From: an uncultured Prevotellaceae bacterium
Lineage (GTDB): Bacteria; Bacteroidota; Bacteroidia; Bacteroidales; Bacteroidaceae
Length of the DNA stretch: 64,000 bases
Assembly: GCA_902800435.1 (NCBI GenBank)
Contig: CADCEQ010000002.1
Coordinates: 62,001-126,000 of the forward strand
Direction: 5' to 3'
Position 1 is the first letter of the stretch; every line of letters begins with the position of its first letter. Position numbers and translations under genes: made by a program. Below the pieces are notes generated by a model. The model searched no databases and was not told the origin of the DNA. It was given only the letters and a program-made list of their open reading frames with translations. Positions 8,799 to 18,442 of the stretch are shown here, in pieces.

Positions 8799-8826
8799 GT
8801 GTTTCCTGCGATTCACAATCAGGGGG

Positions 8827-9792
8827 TCACCGCGAGGACAGGCGTGGATAAACCACCTGGAGCATGGCGTAGAGGACGGCACCGGTGACGAGGCCGGCCG
8901 CAACGTCGATGACGTAGTGTGCGCGGATGTAGACGGTGGCAAAGCACATCAGCACGAAGAGCACGGCCACAAACCAGATGAGCCCGCGACAGCGTGTGCG
9001 AATGGCCAGGAGCAGCAGGACGAGCGTCACGCCGACGTGACTGCTGGGGAAGGCGGCCGTGGGCCGCTCGCCGGCGGCGTGGGCATGCACCATGATCTGG
9101 TAGAAGAAACCGTCCTCATAGCCGGGCATGGTCATCATCTCGTCGTGCGTCAGGAAATAGTTGCCCACGTCTGGGAACACGCCCTGGGCCACGTTGTTGA
9201 GCCCTGCGGCGAGGTAGTAGAACTGCGGCCCCGTGACGGGCAGTGCGACGAAGACGACGTAGAACAGGAAGAAAGAAGCGAGGATGACGAACGCCGTGCG
9301 CAGGAACTCGTCGTAGCGGCGGAAGAAGTAGTAGACGGCGACAGCTGCCACTAACAGGAAATAGCTGGAGTAGCCTAAGTACATCAGCTCGCTGACGACG
9401 GGGTTGGGCAGCCGCTCGGCAAAAAGCAGGGCGGGCTGGCAGCCGAAGACCGACTGCTCGGCGGCAGCGAAGATATGGTCGAGGTTGGGGAAGATGCGGT
9501 TGAGGTCGAACGTGTCGGGATACCACCACGACAGCAGGGCCAGCTGCAGCGTGACGCGGCAGAGCAGCGTGAAGCGGCAGGGCACCATGCGGTAGACTGC
9601 CCACAGGGCGGCGGTGGTGACGACGATGCGCAGACGGCCCCAGACCATCGGCTCGGGCGACGGCAGCTTGGTCCACGTGAAGAATATGAGCACGAGCGTC
9701 AGCACGAGATAGGCCAGCACGACCCACTCAGCCGCCAGCAGTCCGCGCACCGGCTTCTTGTCTGTCGCAAACAGATACTTGATTACAGCCAT
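8827..9792 (-). CDS. Membrane-bound PAP2-superfamily phosphatase
   Basis: 321-residue polytopic inner-membrane protein with a C-terminal PAP2 domain. It has the second phosphatase motif P-S-S-H (S250-H252, preceded by G-E-R-P-T-A-A-F) and the third motif R290-A-H-Y-V-I-D296 with the usual His and Asp. The fold type resembles PAP2 proteins related to inositol-phosphoceramide synthases, so the substrate is probably a lipid phosphate or lipid head group. Its start overlaps the end of the upstream epimerase gene by 10 bp, which indicates coupled translation and a shared role, perhaps in lipid or glycolipid metabolism. The exact substrate is not deducible. Confidence 0.85.
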   Translation of the reverse strand: MAVIKYLFATDKKPVRGLLAAEWVVLAYLVLTLVLIFFTWTKLPSPEPMVWGRLRIVVTTAALWAVYRMVPCRFTLLCRVTLQLALLSWWYPDTFDLNRIFPNLDHIFAAAEQSVFGCQPALLFAERLPNPVVSELMYLGYSSYFLLVAAVAVYYFFRRYDEFLRTAFVILASFFLFYVVFVALPVTGPQFYYLAAGLNNVAQGVFPDVGNYFLTHDEMMTMPGYEDGFFYQIMVHAHAAGERPTAAFPSSHVGVTLVLLLLAIRTRCRGLIWFVAVLFVLMCFATVYIRAHYVIDVAAGLVTGAVLYAMLQVVYPRLSSR

Positions 9793-10802
9793 TTGTTGTC
9801 TTTATACCACTTGATGCTGCGGCGGACGCCCTCGCTGAGGTCTACCTCGGGATGGTAGCCCAGTTCGCGGATGGCGGGCTCGATGTCGCAGCGCCAGTTG
9901 CGCTGCTTGAGGATATTGTACTTGTCATTGTTCAGGGCGGAGATCTTGCCCGTCAGCCGTCCGATGTGCTCGCCGAAGAAGGTCACCACGCGCAGCACCC
10001 AGACCGGGGCGGTGATGCGTATCCACCAGGGGCGGCCCAGCTCCTCGTGGATGAGGTCGCTGAACGTCGTCGACTGGTACACCTGACCGTCGCTGAGGAA
10101 GTACTTGCGGCCCGTCTGTCCCTTCTCTAAGGCGAGGAAGACGGCCTGCACGACGTCGGTGACGTAGACGAAGGTGATGTCCTGGCGCTTGAAGCCCACG
10201 GCGAAGTCGCTGTGCTGCTTGATGCTCTTGGCCATCAGGAAGTAGTCGCGCTCACGAGGGCCATAGACACCAGTGGGGCGCAGAATAACATACGGGAACT
10301 CCCCCCTCCCTTCGGGGGAGGGGCCGGGGGAGAGGCTGTCCAGCCACTGCTCCGCCTCGAGCTTGCTGCGCCCGTACTCCGTATTGGGCTGCGGGGTGTC
10401 GGTCTCGCGGATTTCCTCGTAGGGTTGCTGCTCGCGGATGGCGCCGAAGACGCTGAGCGAACTCAGATAGACGAAGCGGCGCAGGGGCATGCGGAGGGCC
10501 ATGAGGGCGCTGACGAGATTCTTCGTGCCCTCGGTGTTGATGCGGCGGAAGTCGCGCTTGTCGATGCACTTCGTCACGCCGGCGGCATGGACCACGTAGT
10601 CGAACTGATGGCCGCTAAGCTGCTTCCCGAGCTGCTCTTCCGACGAGAGATTCAGCTCGATGAAGTGTATGTGGGGATCCTGCAGGTATGCGCGTGAACT
10701 GCTGCCGCGCACGGCGGCCCATGTTTCGAAGCCCCGCCGCAGGGCCTCCTCGACGATGAACGAGCCAATAAAACCGCTGGCTCCGGTGACCAATATTTTC
10801 AT
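9783..10802 (-). CDS. NAD(P)-dependent epimerase/dehydratase (extended SDR)
   Basis: Cytoplasmic Rossmann-fold enzyme. The N-terminal nucleotide-binding motif is G-A-S-G-F-I-G, the catalytic Y-x3-K appears as Y-G-R-S-K, and the R-P-T-G-V-Y-G-P-R-E substrate-loop motif is conserved. The ATG at 10802 is preferred; a GTG two codons upstream (10808) is possible. A palindromic element (10297-10337) adds L-S-P-G-P-S-P-E-G-R-G-E between the Y-x3-K helix and the R-P-T-G strand, where relatives have only a short loop. It is co-transcribed with the PAP2 gene. The substrate may be a nucleotide sugar or a sterol-like or lipid-linked alcohol. Confidence 0.88.
   Translation of the reverse strand: MKILVTGASGFIGSFIVEEALRRGFETWAAVRGSSSRAYLQDPHIHFIELNLSSEEQLGKQLSGHQFDYVVHAAGVTKCIDKRDFRRINTEGTKNLVSALMALRMPLRRFVYLSSLSVFGAIREQQPYEEIRETDTPQPNTEYGRSKLEAEQWLDSLSPGPSPEGRGEFPYVILRPTGVYGPRERDYFLMAKSIKQHSDFAVGFKRQDITFVYVTDVVQAVFLALEKGQTGRKYFLSDGQVYQSTTFSDLIHEELGRPWWIRITAPVWVLRVVTFFGEHIGRLTGKISALNNDKYNILKQRNWRCDIEPAIRELGYHPEVDLSEGVRRSIKWYKDNKWL
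10297..10337 (+). repeat. GC-rich palindromic element, in frame in the epimerase gene
   Basis: CTCCCCCCTCCCTTCGGGGGAGGGG-type core plus a CCGGGGGAGAGGCTG tail. It is antisense to the host gene but translated in frame (S-P-G-P-S-P-E-G-R-G). Confidence 0.75.
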
Positions 10803-10821
10803 TTTCACAACTTTTTGCGCG

Positions 10822-10829
10822 CAAAGTTA
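10822..10829 (-). promoter_or_regulatory. Promoter -7 box of the epimerase-PAP2 operon
   Basis: Reads TAACTTTG on the minus strand, 19 bp before the ATG. It is divergent from the GH67 promoter 21 bp away. Confidence 0.7.
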
Positions 10830-10850
10830 CACATTTTTATTTATTTTCCT

Positions 10851-10858
10851 TACCTTTG
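10851..10858 (+). promoter_or_regulatory. Promoter -7 box of the GH67 gene
   Basis: TACCTTTG within an AT-rich stretch, 34 bp before the start codon. Confidence 0.75.
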
Positions 10859-10892
10859 CACCTACAATTTAACGAACAAAAGCAGAACGACG

Positions 10893-12782
10893 ATGAAAAG
10901 ACAGTTTTTACTGCTGGCAGCTGTGCTGCTCAGTTGTATGGCAATGGCCGAGGACGGCAGCCGCCTCTGGCTGCGCTACGACGAAGTGAACAAGGCTAAG
11001 GTGACGGGACCCGAATGTATAGCTGCCGACGAGCTGCGCAAGTACTATCGCGGCAGCGAGGCGCAGCTGGTGATCGACCCGACGATCAGCGACGACGAGG
11101 GCTACGTCATCAGCGGCAGCACCGTGCGCGCCAAGACCGAGCAGGGACTGATGTACGGCGCCTACGCCCTGCTGCGCGGCGAGACGGGCGCCTCGAAGCC
11201 GTTCTACAAACTGCGCATCCTGAACCACTGGGACAACCTTGATAGCTCGATTGAGCGCGGCTATGCCGGACTGAGCATCTTCTGGGCCTTGGAGGACCCG
11301 AAGACCAGGCGCACGCCAGACCAGTGGAAGCCCAAGCCTGTCAACCGCGAACTGATCAAGGACTACGCCCGTGCCAACGCCTCGATAGGCATCAACGGTA
11401 CGGTGCTGAACAACGTAAATGCCTCACCGAAGATGCTCACCGCCATCTATATAGATAAGGTGAAGGATATTGCCGACATCCTGCGCCCCTACGGTATTAA
11501 GGTGTATCTTTCCGTCAACTTCGGCTCGCCGATGACGGTCGGTGCCAAAGGTGTCAATGGAGGTAAGCCGCTGAAGACTGCCGACCCCATGAATGCTCAG
11601 GTGAAAGCCTGGTGGAAGGCGAAGGCCAAGGAAATCTATCAGCAGATTCCTGACTTCGGCGGATTCCTGGTTAAAGCCAACAGCGAGGGGCAGCCAGGTC
11701 CCTTCGACTATAAGCGTACCCATGCCGACGGTGCCAACATGCTGGCCGATGCCGTGAAGCCATACGGCGGCATCATTATGTGGCGAAGCTTCGTCTATGG
11801 TGCTGCCCATAAGGGTGAGGACCGCGTGAAACAGGCTGTCTCGGAGTTCAAGGACCTCGACGGCAAGTTCCGCGACAACGTCATCCTGCAGTCGAAGAAC
11901 GGTCCGCTCGACTTCCAGCCGCGTGAGCCGTATGCGCCCATCTTCGACAACATGCGCCAGACGAAGCAGATGGCCGAACTGCAGATTACGCAGGAGTATC
12001 TTGGACAGTCGCGCCATCTGGTGTATCTCGCCCCGATGTGGCGCGAGTTCTTCCGCTATGTGGAACCCAGCCGTCTGGTGGGTATTGCCGGCGTGGCCAA
12101 CATCGGACTCGACAAGAACTGGTGCGGCCATCACTTCTCGCAGGCCAACTGGTACGCCTTCGGCCGACTGGCGTGGAATCCCTCGATGAAATCGGAGGAA
12201 ATTGCAAGCGAGTGGCTGACGGCGACGTTCGGGAAAACCGAGAAGGACGAGGCACTGCTGAGCGTCATGCTCCGCAGTCGTGAAGCCTGCGTGGACTATA
12301 TGATGCCGCTCGGACTGCACCATATCTTTAAGTTCGACCACCACTACGGACCGGAGCCCGACGGCTTTATCAAGTCGTACCCGATAGAGTGGTGCCCGGT
12401 CTACTACCACAAGGCCGACAAGCAGGGTATCGGCTTCGACCGCACACACACGGGTAGCGACGCCACGAGCCAGTACCGCGAGCCTTACTGCTCGCTCTAC
12501 GATGACCCGTCGACTTGTCCGGAGAATCTGCTGCTGTGGTTCCACCACCTGCCCTGGACCTACCGCATGAACAGCGGCCGCACGCTGTGGGAGGAGCTAC
12601 AATATCGCTACAACCGTGGCATCGCAGAGGTCGAGGACTTCTGCAAGGTCTGGCAGGACTGCAAGCCTTACATTGACGAGCAGCGCTGGAACGAGGTCGA
12701 CAAGCGCATGCAGCACCAGCTGGAGAACGCCCGCGAGTGGCGCGACGTCTGCCTCAAATACTTCGGTTCATTCGTGGAATAA
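10893..12782 (+). CDS. GH67 alpha-glucuronidase
   Basis: Removes (4-O-methyl-)glucuronic acid from the non-reducing end of xylo-oligosaccharides. It has 629 residues with a Sec signal (cleavage after A-M-A), so it is periplasmic or surface-located. The GH67 core signature N-S-E-G-Q-P-G-P-F-D-Y followed by H-A-D-G-A-N-M-L is intact and contains the catalytic glutamate. The start at 10893 was chosen because upstream in-frame codons lie in the promoter. It is the counterpart of the alpha-glucuronidase of the Prevotella bryantii xylan cluster and sits beside esterase, transporter and xylanase genes. It converges on the esterase gene with 4 bp between stops. Confidence 0.93.
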   Translation: MKRQFLLLAAVLLSCMAMAEDGSRLWLRYDEVNKAKVTGPECIAADELRKYYRGSEAQLVIDPTISDDEGYVISGSTVRAKTEQGLMYGAYALLRGETGASKPFYKLRILNHWDNLDSSIERGYAGLSIFWALEDPKTRRTPDQWKPKPVNRELIKDYARANASIGINGTVLNNVNASPKMLTAIYIDKVKDIADILRPYGIKVYLSVNFGSPMTVGAKGVNGGKPLKTADPMNAQVKAWWKAKAKEIYQQIPDFGGFLVKANSEGQPGPFDYKRTHADGANMLADAVKPYGGIIMWRSFVYGAAHKGEDRVKQAVSEFKDLDGKFRDNVILQSKNGPLDFQPREPYAPIFDNMRQTKQMAELQITQEYLGQSRHLVYLAPMWREFFRYVEPSRLVGIAGVANIGLDKNWCGHHFSQANWYAFGRLAWNPSMKSEEIASEWLTATFGKTEKDEALLSVMLRSREACVDYMMPLGLHHIFKFDHHYGPEPDGFIKSYPIEWCPVYYHKADKQGIGFDRTHTGSDATSQYREPYCSLYDDPSTCPENLLLWFHHLPWTYRMNSGRTLWEELQYRYNRGIAEVEDFCKVWQDCKPYIDEQRWNEVDKRMQHQLENAREWRDVCLKYFGSFVE

Positions 12783-12786
12783 TCAC

Positions 12787-14748
12787 CTAAATTCCACCAA
12801 CCTCCAGTTCGAACGCCCCAACCGGCAACCCCGTCTCGGCATAAGCATTCAGCCGGGCCGGGTTGTCCTTCCACGCATGCCGCACCCGCACAGGTAGACT
12901 GACGGGCGACGTGATGATAATACGGTTGCCCTCAGCACGGGCTGTGGCGTTCTGGAAACGTCCATCGCTGCCAGCAACCTCGAACTCAAACAGCTCGGCT
13001 GAGGCACGCAACGGCTGGTCGAAAGTCAGCGTGACAGTGGTTCCCTCTACATTGGTACTGACGACCTCAGGCATCAGGCGTACCTTTTTATCTTTGTATA
13101 CCAAACGGTCAAAGCAAAGGCCGATGCGCTCAGCCACTTCTTTCTTGCGAAGCGGGTGAATGTCAACGGTCTCGCCGAGGTCAATGGCGGTAGCCAGTTC
13201 CACGTTGTCCATCTTCTTGGCCGTTAGGCGCTGGGCCTCGCGCAGCTGTGCCCAGTTACTATTCGTGGGCTCAGCCTGATAGCTGATGGGACGCGGCATG
13301 CCTGTCTGCTGGCGTCCGTCGTAGTTGGCTAACTGTACCACGACGAAGGGCAACTCAGGCTGCTGCCAGCGGTCGCGCCAGCAGCCGATGAGCTTCTGCA
13401 GATAGTCGGCATAGGGGGCGGGATTGCCCACGTTCGACTCACCCTGATACCAGACGACACCGCTGACGGCGTAGGGAGCCAGGGGATGGAGCACGGCGTT
13501 GTAGAGCGTGGTCGGCAGATTCTGCAACGAGACGTCGCCGCCCGGACAAGGAGGCATTGTGGCACCTTCATGGAACTTCCACGACGGACTGAGGGGAATG
13601 ACATCCTTCGGCATGGGGTTCTGCGAGAGGCGGTCGTCGCCGAAGCAAAGCATGTAGGGCTTCTCGGGGATGAAGTGAACGGCACCGTTCTTGTTGATGA
13701 AACGGATGGCAATGACGTTATCGCCCTCTTGCAGCAGTCCCTCAGGAATATCGTAGCGGCGCGGGGGATACTGATAGCCAGTCTGGCCGATCTGCTTGCC
13801 GTTGAGGTAGGTGACGTCCTGGTCATAAAGGGTGCCTAACAGCAGTCGGGCGGGCTTGTCGGCATGTGCCTTGTCGATGGTGATATGCTGGCGCAGCCAG
13901 ACGGAGCCCGTCCCCCGCCAGTTCCAGTTGTTCTGGTCGATGACGGTCCAGTCGTTATCCAGGAAGTCGGGCTGAGCATAGCTCTGCACATTATCTTCCT
14001 TGTTGAGCATCTCGTTCCATCGGCGGCTGGCCTCGCCATTAGCCTGCATCTGAGCCCTGACGTAGCTGTCGTTCTGGAAAAACTCCACCCGCTTCACCAG
14101 CATCGGGTAGTCGCGGCGCAGGGAGTCGGCCGATATCCACGCCTCGATGGGCGTACCGCCCCAGCTGTTGACGATGATGCCCTGGGCTACGCCCGTCTTC
14201 TCATACATCCGCTTGCCGAGGAAGGAGCCCACCGCCGAGAAGAGCCAGGCATTTTGCTTCGTCAGAGGCTTCCAGTTAATGCTCGTAGGCCGGATGTCGT
14301 CCTTCACGCCGTGAGTATCCGTGTCGTTCTGAACACGGAAGAGCCGGACCTTGTCGAGCGAAAAACCATCGATTTCATCGGTATAATTCGGATATACGCG
14401 CTCAATCGTCACGTCGATGTTCGACTGGCCCGACAACAGCCAGACGTCGCCGATGAACACGTCGTCGATACTTAGGTCGTTGACCTTCAGTTCAAACGGT
14501 CCGCCCGCCTTCATCTGTGGCAGATCTACCCGCCAGCGGCCGTCGGTATCAGCGACTGTCGCCACCTTTTTCTTATTAAGAGTAACCGTGACGGCCTCGC
14601 CGGCATCGGCTTTTCCCCAAACAGGGATAGCCTTGCCGCGTTGAAGTACCATACCATTCTGGAACAGTTGAGGCATTGTCACCTTGGCTTCCAAGGTGAC
14701 TGAGCAGACCAGCATCGTGGCCCAAAGCATAAGTCGGATGTTCATCAT
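12787..14748 (-). CDS. SASA-type carbohydrate acetyl esterase with inserted jelly-roll domain
   Basis: 653-residue secreted esterase, probably acting on acetylated xylan. A signal peptide is followed by an N-terminal Ig/CBM-like segment. The SGNH-type nucleophile motif is L-S-G-Q-S-N (about residue 110). A galactose-binding-like jelly roll (about residues 260-350: W-L-R-Q-H-I ... L-N-G-K-Q-I-G ... V-I-A-I-R-F) is inserted, and then the second esterase half resumes with V-W-Y-Q-G-E-S-N and a late D-I-H-P motif. This is the layout of sialate-O-acetylesterase/DUF303 proteins. The xylan neighbourhood favours acetylxylan esterase activity; that is inference. Confidence 0.85.
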   Translation of the reverse strand: MMNIRLMLWATMLVCSVTLEAKVTMPQLFQNGMVLQRGKAIPVWGKADAGEAVTVTLNKKKVATVADTDGRWRVDLPQMKAGGPFELKVNDLSIDDVFIGDVWLLSGQSNIDVTIERVYPNYTDEIDGFSLDKVRLFRVQNDTDTHGVKDDIRPTSINWKPLTKQNAWLFSAVGSFLGKRMYEKTGVAQGIIVNSWGGTPIEAWISADSLRRDYPMLVKRVEFFQNDSYVRAQMQANGEASRRWNEMLNKEDNVQSYAQPDFLDNDWTVIDQNNWNWRGTGSVWLRQHITIDKAHADKPARLLLGTLYDQDVTYLNGKQIGQTGYQYPPRRYDIPEGLLQEGDNVIAIRFINKNGAVHFIPEKPYMLCFGDDRLSQNPMPKDVIPLSPSWKFHEGATMPPCPGGDVSLQNLPTTLYNAVLHPLAPYAVSGVVWYQGESNVGNPAPYADYLQKLIGCWRDRWQQPELPFVVVQLANYDGRQQTGMPRPISYQAEPTNSNWAQLREAQRLTAKKMDNVELATAIDLGETVDIHPLRKKEVAERIGLCFDRLVYKDKKVRLMPEVVSTNVEGTTVTLTFDQPLRASAELFEFEVAGSDGRFQNATARAEGNRIIITSPVSLPVRVRHAWKDNPARLNAYAETGLPVGAFELEVGGI

Positions 14749-14776
14749 TCGTTTTAGTTGTCTTTAGTTTCTTCTG

Positions 14777-14784
14777 CAAATATA
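14777..14784 (-). promoter_or_regulatory. Promoter -7 box of the acetyl esterase
   Basis: Reads TATATTTG on the minus strand, 28 bp before the start. Confidence 0.7.
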
Positions 14785-14891
14785 CAAAAATCCTGCGATG
14801 AAATGGCGAAAAGTAGCCTTTTTTAACTGAAATGAGATAATTAGAAACACATCTGTAACAAATTTGTAGGATGAAGTTGCGAAAAAATAAG

Positions 14892-14899
14892 TATCTTTG
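14892..14899 (+). promoter_or_regulatory. Promoter -7 box of the xylan transporter-xylanase operon
   Basis: TATCTTTG, 30 bp before the symporter start. It would drive the symporter, GH10, GH43 and ECF sigma genes, which overlap or nearly abut. Confidence 0.75.
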
Positions 14900-14929
14900 C
14901 AGACAAATTCAAATCTAAAACTTATCACA

Positions 14930-16330
14930 ATGGCAACATCAATCAATGAAACCAAAGGCTTTTACAAGCTTTCGTGGCTCCAGCGCATCGGCTTCGGCTC
15001 GGGCGACCTGGCGCAGAACCTCATCTTCCAGACGGTAGCAACCTACTTGATGATTTACCTGACAACGGTATTGAAAATCAATGCCGCCTTTGTCAGTGGA
15101 CTGATTCTTACGGTTCGACTTATTGACTGCTTCTGGAGTCCTGTCGTGGGACGATATATTGACAACCGCAATCCCAAGTTAGGCAAGTATCGCACTTATC
15201 TGCTTTACGGTGGTATTCCTCTGACGGTGGCTGCCTGCCTGCTGATGCTTCCTCAGGCTGCAACATGGTCTATGCCGATGAAGATGATCTATGCTGCTCT
15301 GAGCTATACCGTGCTGAGCATGATCTATTCGGTGGTGAACATTCCGTACGGCTCGATCATGGCCAGTATGACCCGTGACAACGATGAGGTGCTGATTCTT
15401 ACCTCTACGCGAATGGTCTGTGCCAACATCGGTCAGATTGTTGTCCAGGCGGGTTTCCCCATCGGTCTCGCCATGTGTGTCCATGCTGCCATTGACTGGA
15501 ATCAGGCTACGTTTATGGCTATCGGAACGATTCCGGCTTTCGTCATCCTGCCTTCTCTGCCGATACTGAAGAAGTGGCTGGGCAAGAAGGGCCTGTACTA
15601 CACGCTTCTCGCCGTTGGCCTTGTTGGATTCGCTATCCTGTTCACCATTGGCAAGTTCTTCGACGTAAGCAGCTACAATACGCTTGTGCAGATAGCAAAG
15701 GTTATGACGGGTGTCGGTCTCCTTGTAGGTTCTCTGATGTGGGCGCTTGTTCCTGAAGTAATCACTGAGGCTGAGTACCGTACCGGAAACCGGCCTGCCG
15801 CCACAGTTAACGCACTTGCCGGTGTCGCCTTCAAGGCCGGCTTCTCAATTGCCGGTTGGATTACTCCTTTGGTAATGGGATGGATCGGCTTTAACTTTGC
15901 CAGTGAAGAGTCGGCCTTGTCAACTGATCCTATGGCATGGTTTACGGTTACTTGTGTATTTGCCATCGTCGGATTCTTCCTCTTGATGCTTTGCTTTATG
16001 GGCAGCAAGGAGAATATCACCACTACACCTGAAAAGCCTGTCTCGTTTGGTGAGATGTGGCAGGAGTTCAAGGCGAACAAGTGCCTGCAGCTCGTGCTTA
16101 GCATCTTTGTCGTGGTGTTCCTGGCATCATTTATCAGCGCACCGGTCAATGCCTACTATCCAAAACTGGCCAATTATTCTGATATCGCCCAGAACGCTAT
16201 TCTGGTGTTCACGACCATCATTCCTGCCATTCTTCTTGTCATTGTGGGCTACCTTATTTATAAGTATCCCCTTACAGATGAGCGGCTTGACGAGATCAAC
16301 AGGGAAATTGAGGCACGCAGCAATGAGTAA
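14930..16330 (+). CDS. xynD: GPH-family oligosaccharide:cation symporter (XynD-like)
   Basis: 466-residue, twelve-helix MFS-superfamily carrier of the glycoside-pentoside-hexuronide group. The family motif around D-x-x-x-x-x-x-G-K-Y-R-T-Y-L-L is present (about residue 80), as is the N-terminal G-D-L-A-Q-N-L. It probably imports xylo-oligosaccharides with Na+ or H+. The start at 14930 lies 30 bp after the promoter; an upstream in-frame ATG at 14897 is too close to the -7 box. The 3' end overlaps the xylanase start by 8 bp. Symporter, GH10, GH43 is the same order as the xynDAB genes of Prevotella bryantii. Confidence 0.9.
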   Translation: MATSINETKGFYKLSWLQRIGFGSGDLAQNLIFQTVATYLMIYLTTVLKINAAFVSGLILTVRLIDCFWSPVVGRYIDNRNPKLGKYRTYLLYGGIPLTVAACLLMLPQAATWSMPMKMIYAALSYTVLSMIYSVVNIPYGSIMASMTRDNDEVLILTSTRMVCANIGQIVVQAGFPIGLAMCVHAAIDWNQATFMAIGTIPAFVILPSLPILKKWLGKKGLYYTLLAVGLVGFAILFTIGKFFDVSSYNTLVQIAKVMTGVGLLVGSLMWALVPEVITEAEYRTGNRPAATVNALAGVAFKAGFSIAGWITPLVMGWIGFNFASEESALSTDPMAWFTVTCVFAIVGFFLLMLCFMGSKENITTTPEKPVSFGEMWQEFKANKCLQLVLSIFVVVFLASFISAPVNAYYPKLANYSDIAQNAILVFTTIIPAILLVIVGYLIYKYPLTDERLDEINREIEARSNE

Positions 16331-17426
16331 GAAATTGTTGTTCCTTTGCTTGGCCATGATGCCGCTGGCATCAATGGCCCAGCAGGGATTAAAGGACGCC
16401 ATCGGCAAGTACTGCCTCATCGGCGCGGCCATCAACCAATGGCAGAGTGACGGGCAGGTGCCCGAGGGCGATGCCATCGTCGACAAGCACTTCAACTGCG
16501 CCGTGGCCGAGAACTGTATGAAGCCGGAGTCGCTGGCTCCCGCCGAGGGCATCTTCGACTTCCGCGTTGCCGATAAGTTCGTCAGCTACTGTCAGCAGCA
16601 CAAGCTGAAGGTGCTGGGGCACTGCCTCGTCTGGCACTCGCAGGCTCCCGACTGGTGGTTTACCAACGGCTATACGGCCAGTCCTGCCTCCAAGGAAGTA
16701 CTCAGGGAGCGGCTCATCAAGCACATCAAGACCGTCGTCGGCCACTTCAAGGGTCAGGTACACGGCTGGGATGTGGTGAACGAGGCCATCGAGGACGACG
16801 GCTCGTTCCGCAAGTCGCCCTACTTCAACCTGCTGGGCGAGGAGTTCATCGAACTGGCCTTCCGCACCGCCCACGAGGCCGACCCCGACGCCGAGCTGTA
16901 CTACAACGACTACTCGATGGCCGGTGAGAAAAAGCGCGAGGCCGTCTGTCGGCTAGTCAGAAATCTCAAGGCCAAGGGCCTGCGCATCGACGGTGTGGGT
17001 ATGCAGAGCCACAATGGCTTGGACTACCCCAACCTTGAGGAGTACGAGAAATCGATGGACGCCTTTGCCGCCTGTGGCGTGAAGGTGATGATTACCGAGC
17101 TCGACTTGAACGTGCTGCCCAGTCCAGAAGGGTTTGGTGGTGCCGACATCAGTCAGAACTTCGAGATGCAGCAGAGGCTCAATCCCTACACCGCCGGACT
17201 CCCCAAGGACAAGCAGAAAGAGGTGGATGCCCGCTGGCTACAGCTGTTCAACATCTTTTATAAGCACCGCTCGCAGATTAGCCGCATCAACCTGTGGGGT
17301 GTCAGTGACGGCGGATCGTGGCTCAACGGCTGGCCTGTCAAGGGGCGCACCAACTACCCGCTTCTCTTCGACCGTCAGTACAAGGAGAAGCCCGTCATCA
17401 ACGAAATTATCAAACTTTATCAATAA
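16323..17426 (+). CDS. xynA: GH10 endo-1,4-beta-xylanase (XynA-like)
   Basis: 367-residue retaining xylanase that cuts the beta-1,4-xylan backbone. A signal peptide (residues 1-19, S-M-A-Q) is followed by a single GH10 barrel. The acid/base is Glu154 in W-D-V-V-N-E-A and the nucleophile is Glu259 in M-I-T-E-L-D. No carbohydrate-binding module is present, so it may act on soluble xylan fragments in the periplasm. The ATG at 16323 overlaps the symporter stop, which rules out the longer upstream frame. GH43 follows after 8 bp. Confidence 0.95.
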   Translation: MSKKLLFLCLAMMPLASMAQQGLKDAIGKYCLIGAAINQWQSDGQVPEGDAIVDKHFNCAVAENCMKPESLAPAEGIFDFRVADKFVSYCQQHKLKVLGHCLVWHSQAPDWWFTNGYTASPASKEVLRERLIKHIKTVVGHFKGQVHGWDVVNEAIEDDGSFRKSPYFNLLGEEFIELAFRTAHEADPDAELYYNDYSMAGEKKREAVCRLVRNLKAKGLRIDGVGMQSHNGLDYPNLEEYEKSMDAFAACGVKVMITELDLNVLPSPEGFGGADISQNFEMQQRLNPYTAGLPKDKQKEVDARWLQLFNIFYKHRSQISRINLWGVSDGGSWLNGWPVKGRTNYPLLFDRQYKEKPVINEIIKLYQ

Positions 17427-17434
17427 CTACAATT

Positions 17435-18442
17435 ATGGCAAAACTTCCACGTTATCTTTTCCCGAGTGACTATATGGCCGACCCTGCGGCCCACGTGTTT
17501 AACGGCAAGCTCTATGTGTACCCATCGCATGACTGGGAGGCCGGTGCCGCCTTCGATGACGACGGTGGCCACTTCCAGATGAAGGACTACCACGTACTGT
17601 CGTTCAATGATGTCGAGAACGACGATGCTACCGACCACGGCGTGATCCTCGACGTCAGTCAGGTGCCCTGGGCAGAGAAGCAGATGTGGGACAGCGACGT
17701 CGTCGAGAAAGACGGCAAGTACTACCTCATCTTCTCGGCCAAGGACTACAACGGCGTGTTCCATCTTGGCGTAGCTATCGCCGACAAGCCCGAGGGACCG
17801 TTCATTCCCCAGGAGCATCCCATTCGCGGCGCTTACAGTATCGATCCCTGTGTGTTCAAGGACGACGACGGCCAGATTTACTGCTACTATGGCGGCCTTT
17901 GGGGCGGCCAGCTGCAGTGGAATGTGGCTCCGCAGCAAGTGCTGAAAGAAGGTGTTGACCTTGGCCCGGCTCCCGACCGTAAAACACAGCTCTTCACCGC
18001 TCCCGACATGCCTGCCCTGCCTAGCCTGATGGCCCGCATGAGCGACGACTTGCTGCAGTTTGCTGAGGCTCCTCGTCAGGTTCTTATCGTCGACAAGGAC
18101 GGTCAGCCGCTGAAGGCAGGCGATCCGCACCGATTCTTCGAGGCTTCGTGGATGCACAAGTATCAGGGCAAGTACTACTTCTCGTACTCCACCGGCGACA
18201 GCCACTTCCTGTGCTACGCCATCGGCGACAACCCCTACGGCCCGTTCACCTATCAGGGTGTCATTCTGGAGCCTGTCGTCGGCTGGACCACCCACCACTG
18301 CATTGTCGAGTTCAAGGGACAGTGGTACCTGCTCTACCACGACTGCGTACCCTCTAACGACGTAACCCACCTGCGCTCTCTGAAGGTGCAGCGACTCTTC
18401 TACAACGAGGACGGCACCATCAAGCTTGTCATTAATGAATAA
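17435..18442 (+). CDS. xynB: GH43 beta-xylosidase/alpha-L-arabinofuranosidase (XynB-like)
   Basis: 335-residue single-domain five-bladed propeller without a signal peptide, so it is cytoplasmic and would hydrolyse oligosaccharides imported by the upstream symporter. The inverting catalytic triad is visible: Asp16 (Y-M-A-D-P), Asp137 (Y-S-I-D-P-C) and Glu236 (F-F-E-A-S-W). The late C-I-V-E-F-K-G-Q-W-Y-L-L-Y-H-D motif is typical of the family. Xylosidase and arabinofuranosidase activities cannot be told apart here. The stop overlaps the ECF sigma start by 8 bp. Confidence 0.92.
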   Translation: MAKLPRYLFPSDYMADPAAHVFNGKLYVYPSHDWEAGAAFDDDGGHFQMKDYHVLSFNDVENDDATDHGVILDVSQVPWAEKQMWDSDVVEKDGKYYLIFSAKDYNGVFHLGVAIADKPEGPFIPQEHPIRGAYSIDPCVFKDDDGQIYCYYGGLWGGQLQWNVAPQQVLKEGVDLGPAPDRKTQLFTAPDMPALPSLMARMSDDLLQFAEAPRQVLIVDKDGQPLKAGDPHRFFEASWMHKYQGKYYFSYSTGDSHFLCYAIGDNPYGPFTYQGVILEPVVGWTTHHCIVEFKGQWYLLYHDCVPSNDVTHLRSLKVQRLFYNEDGTIKLVINE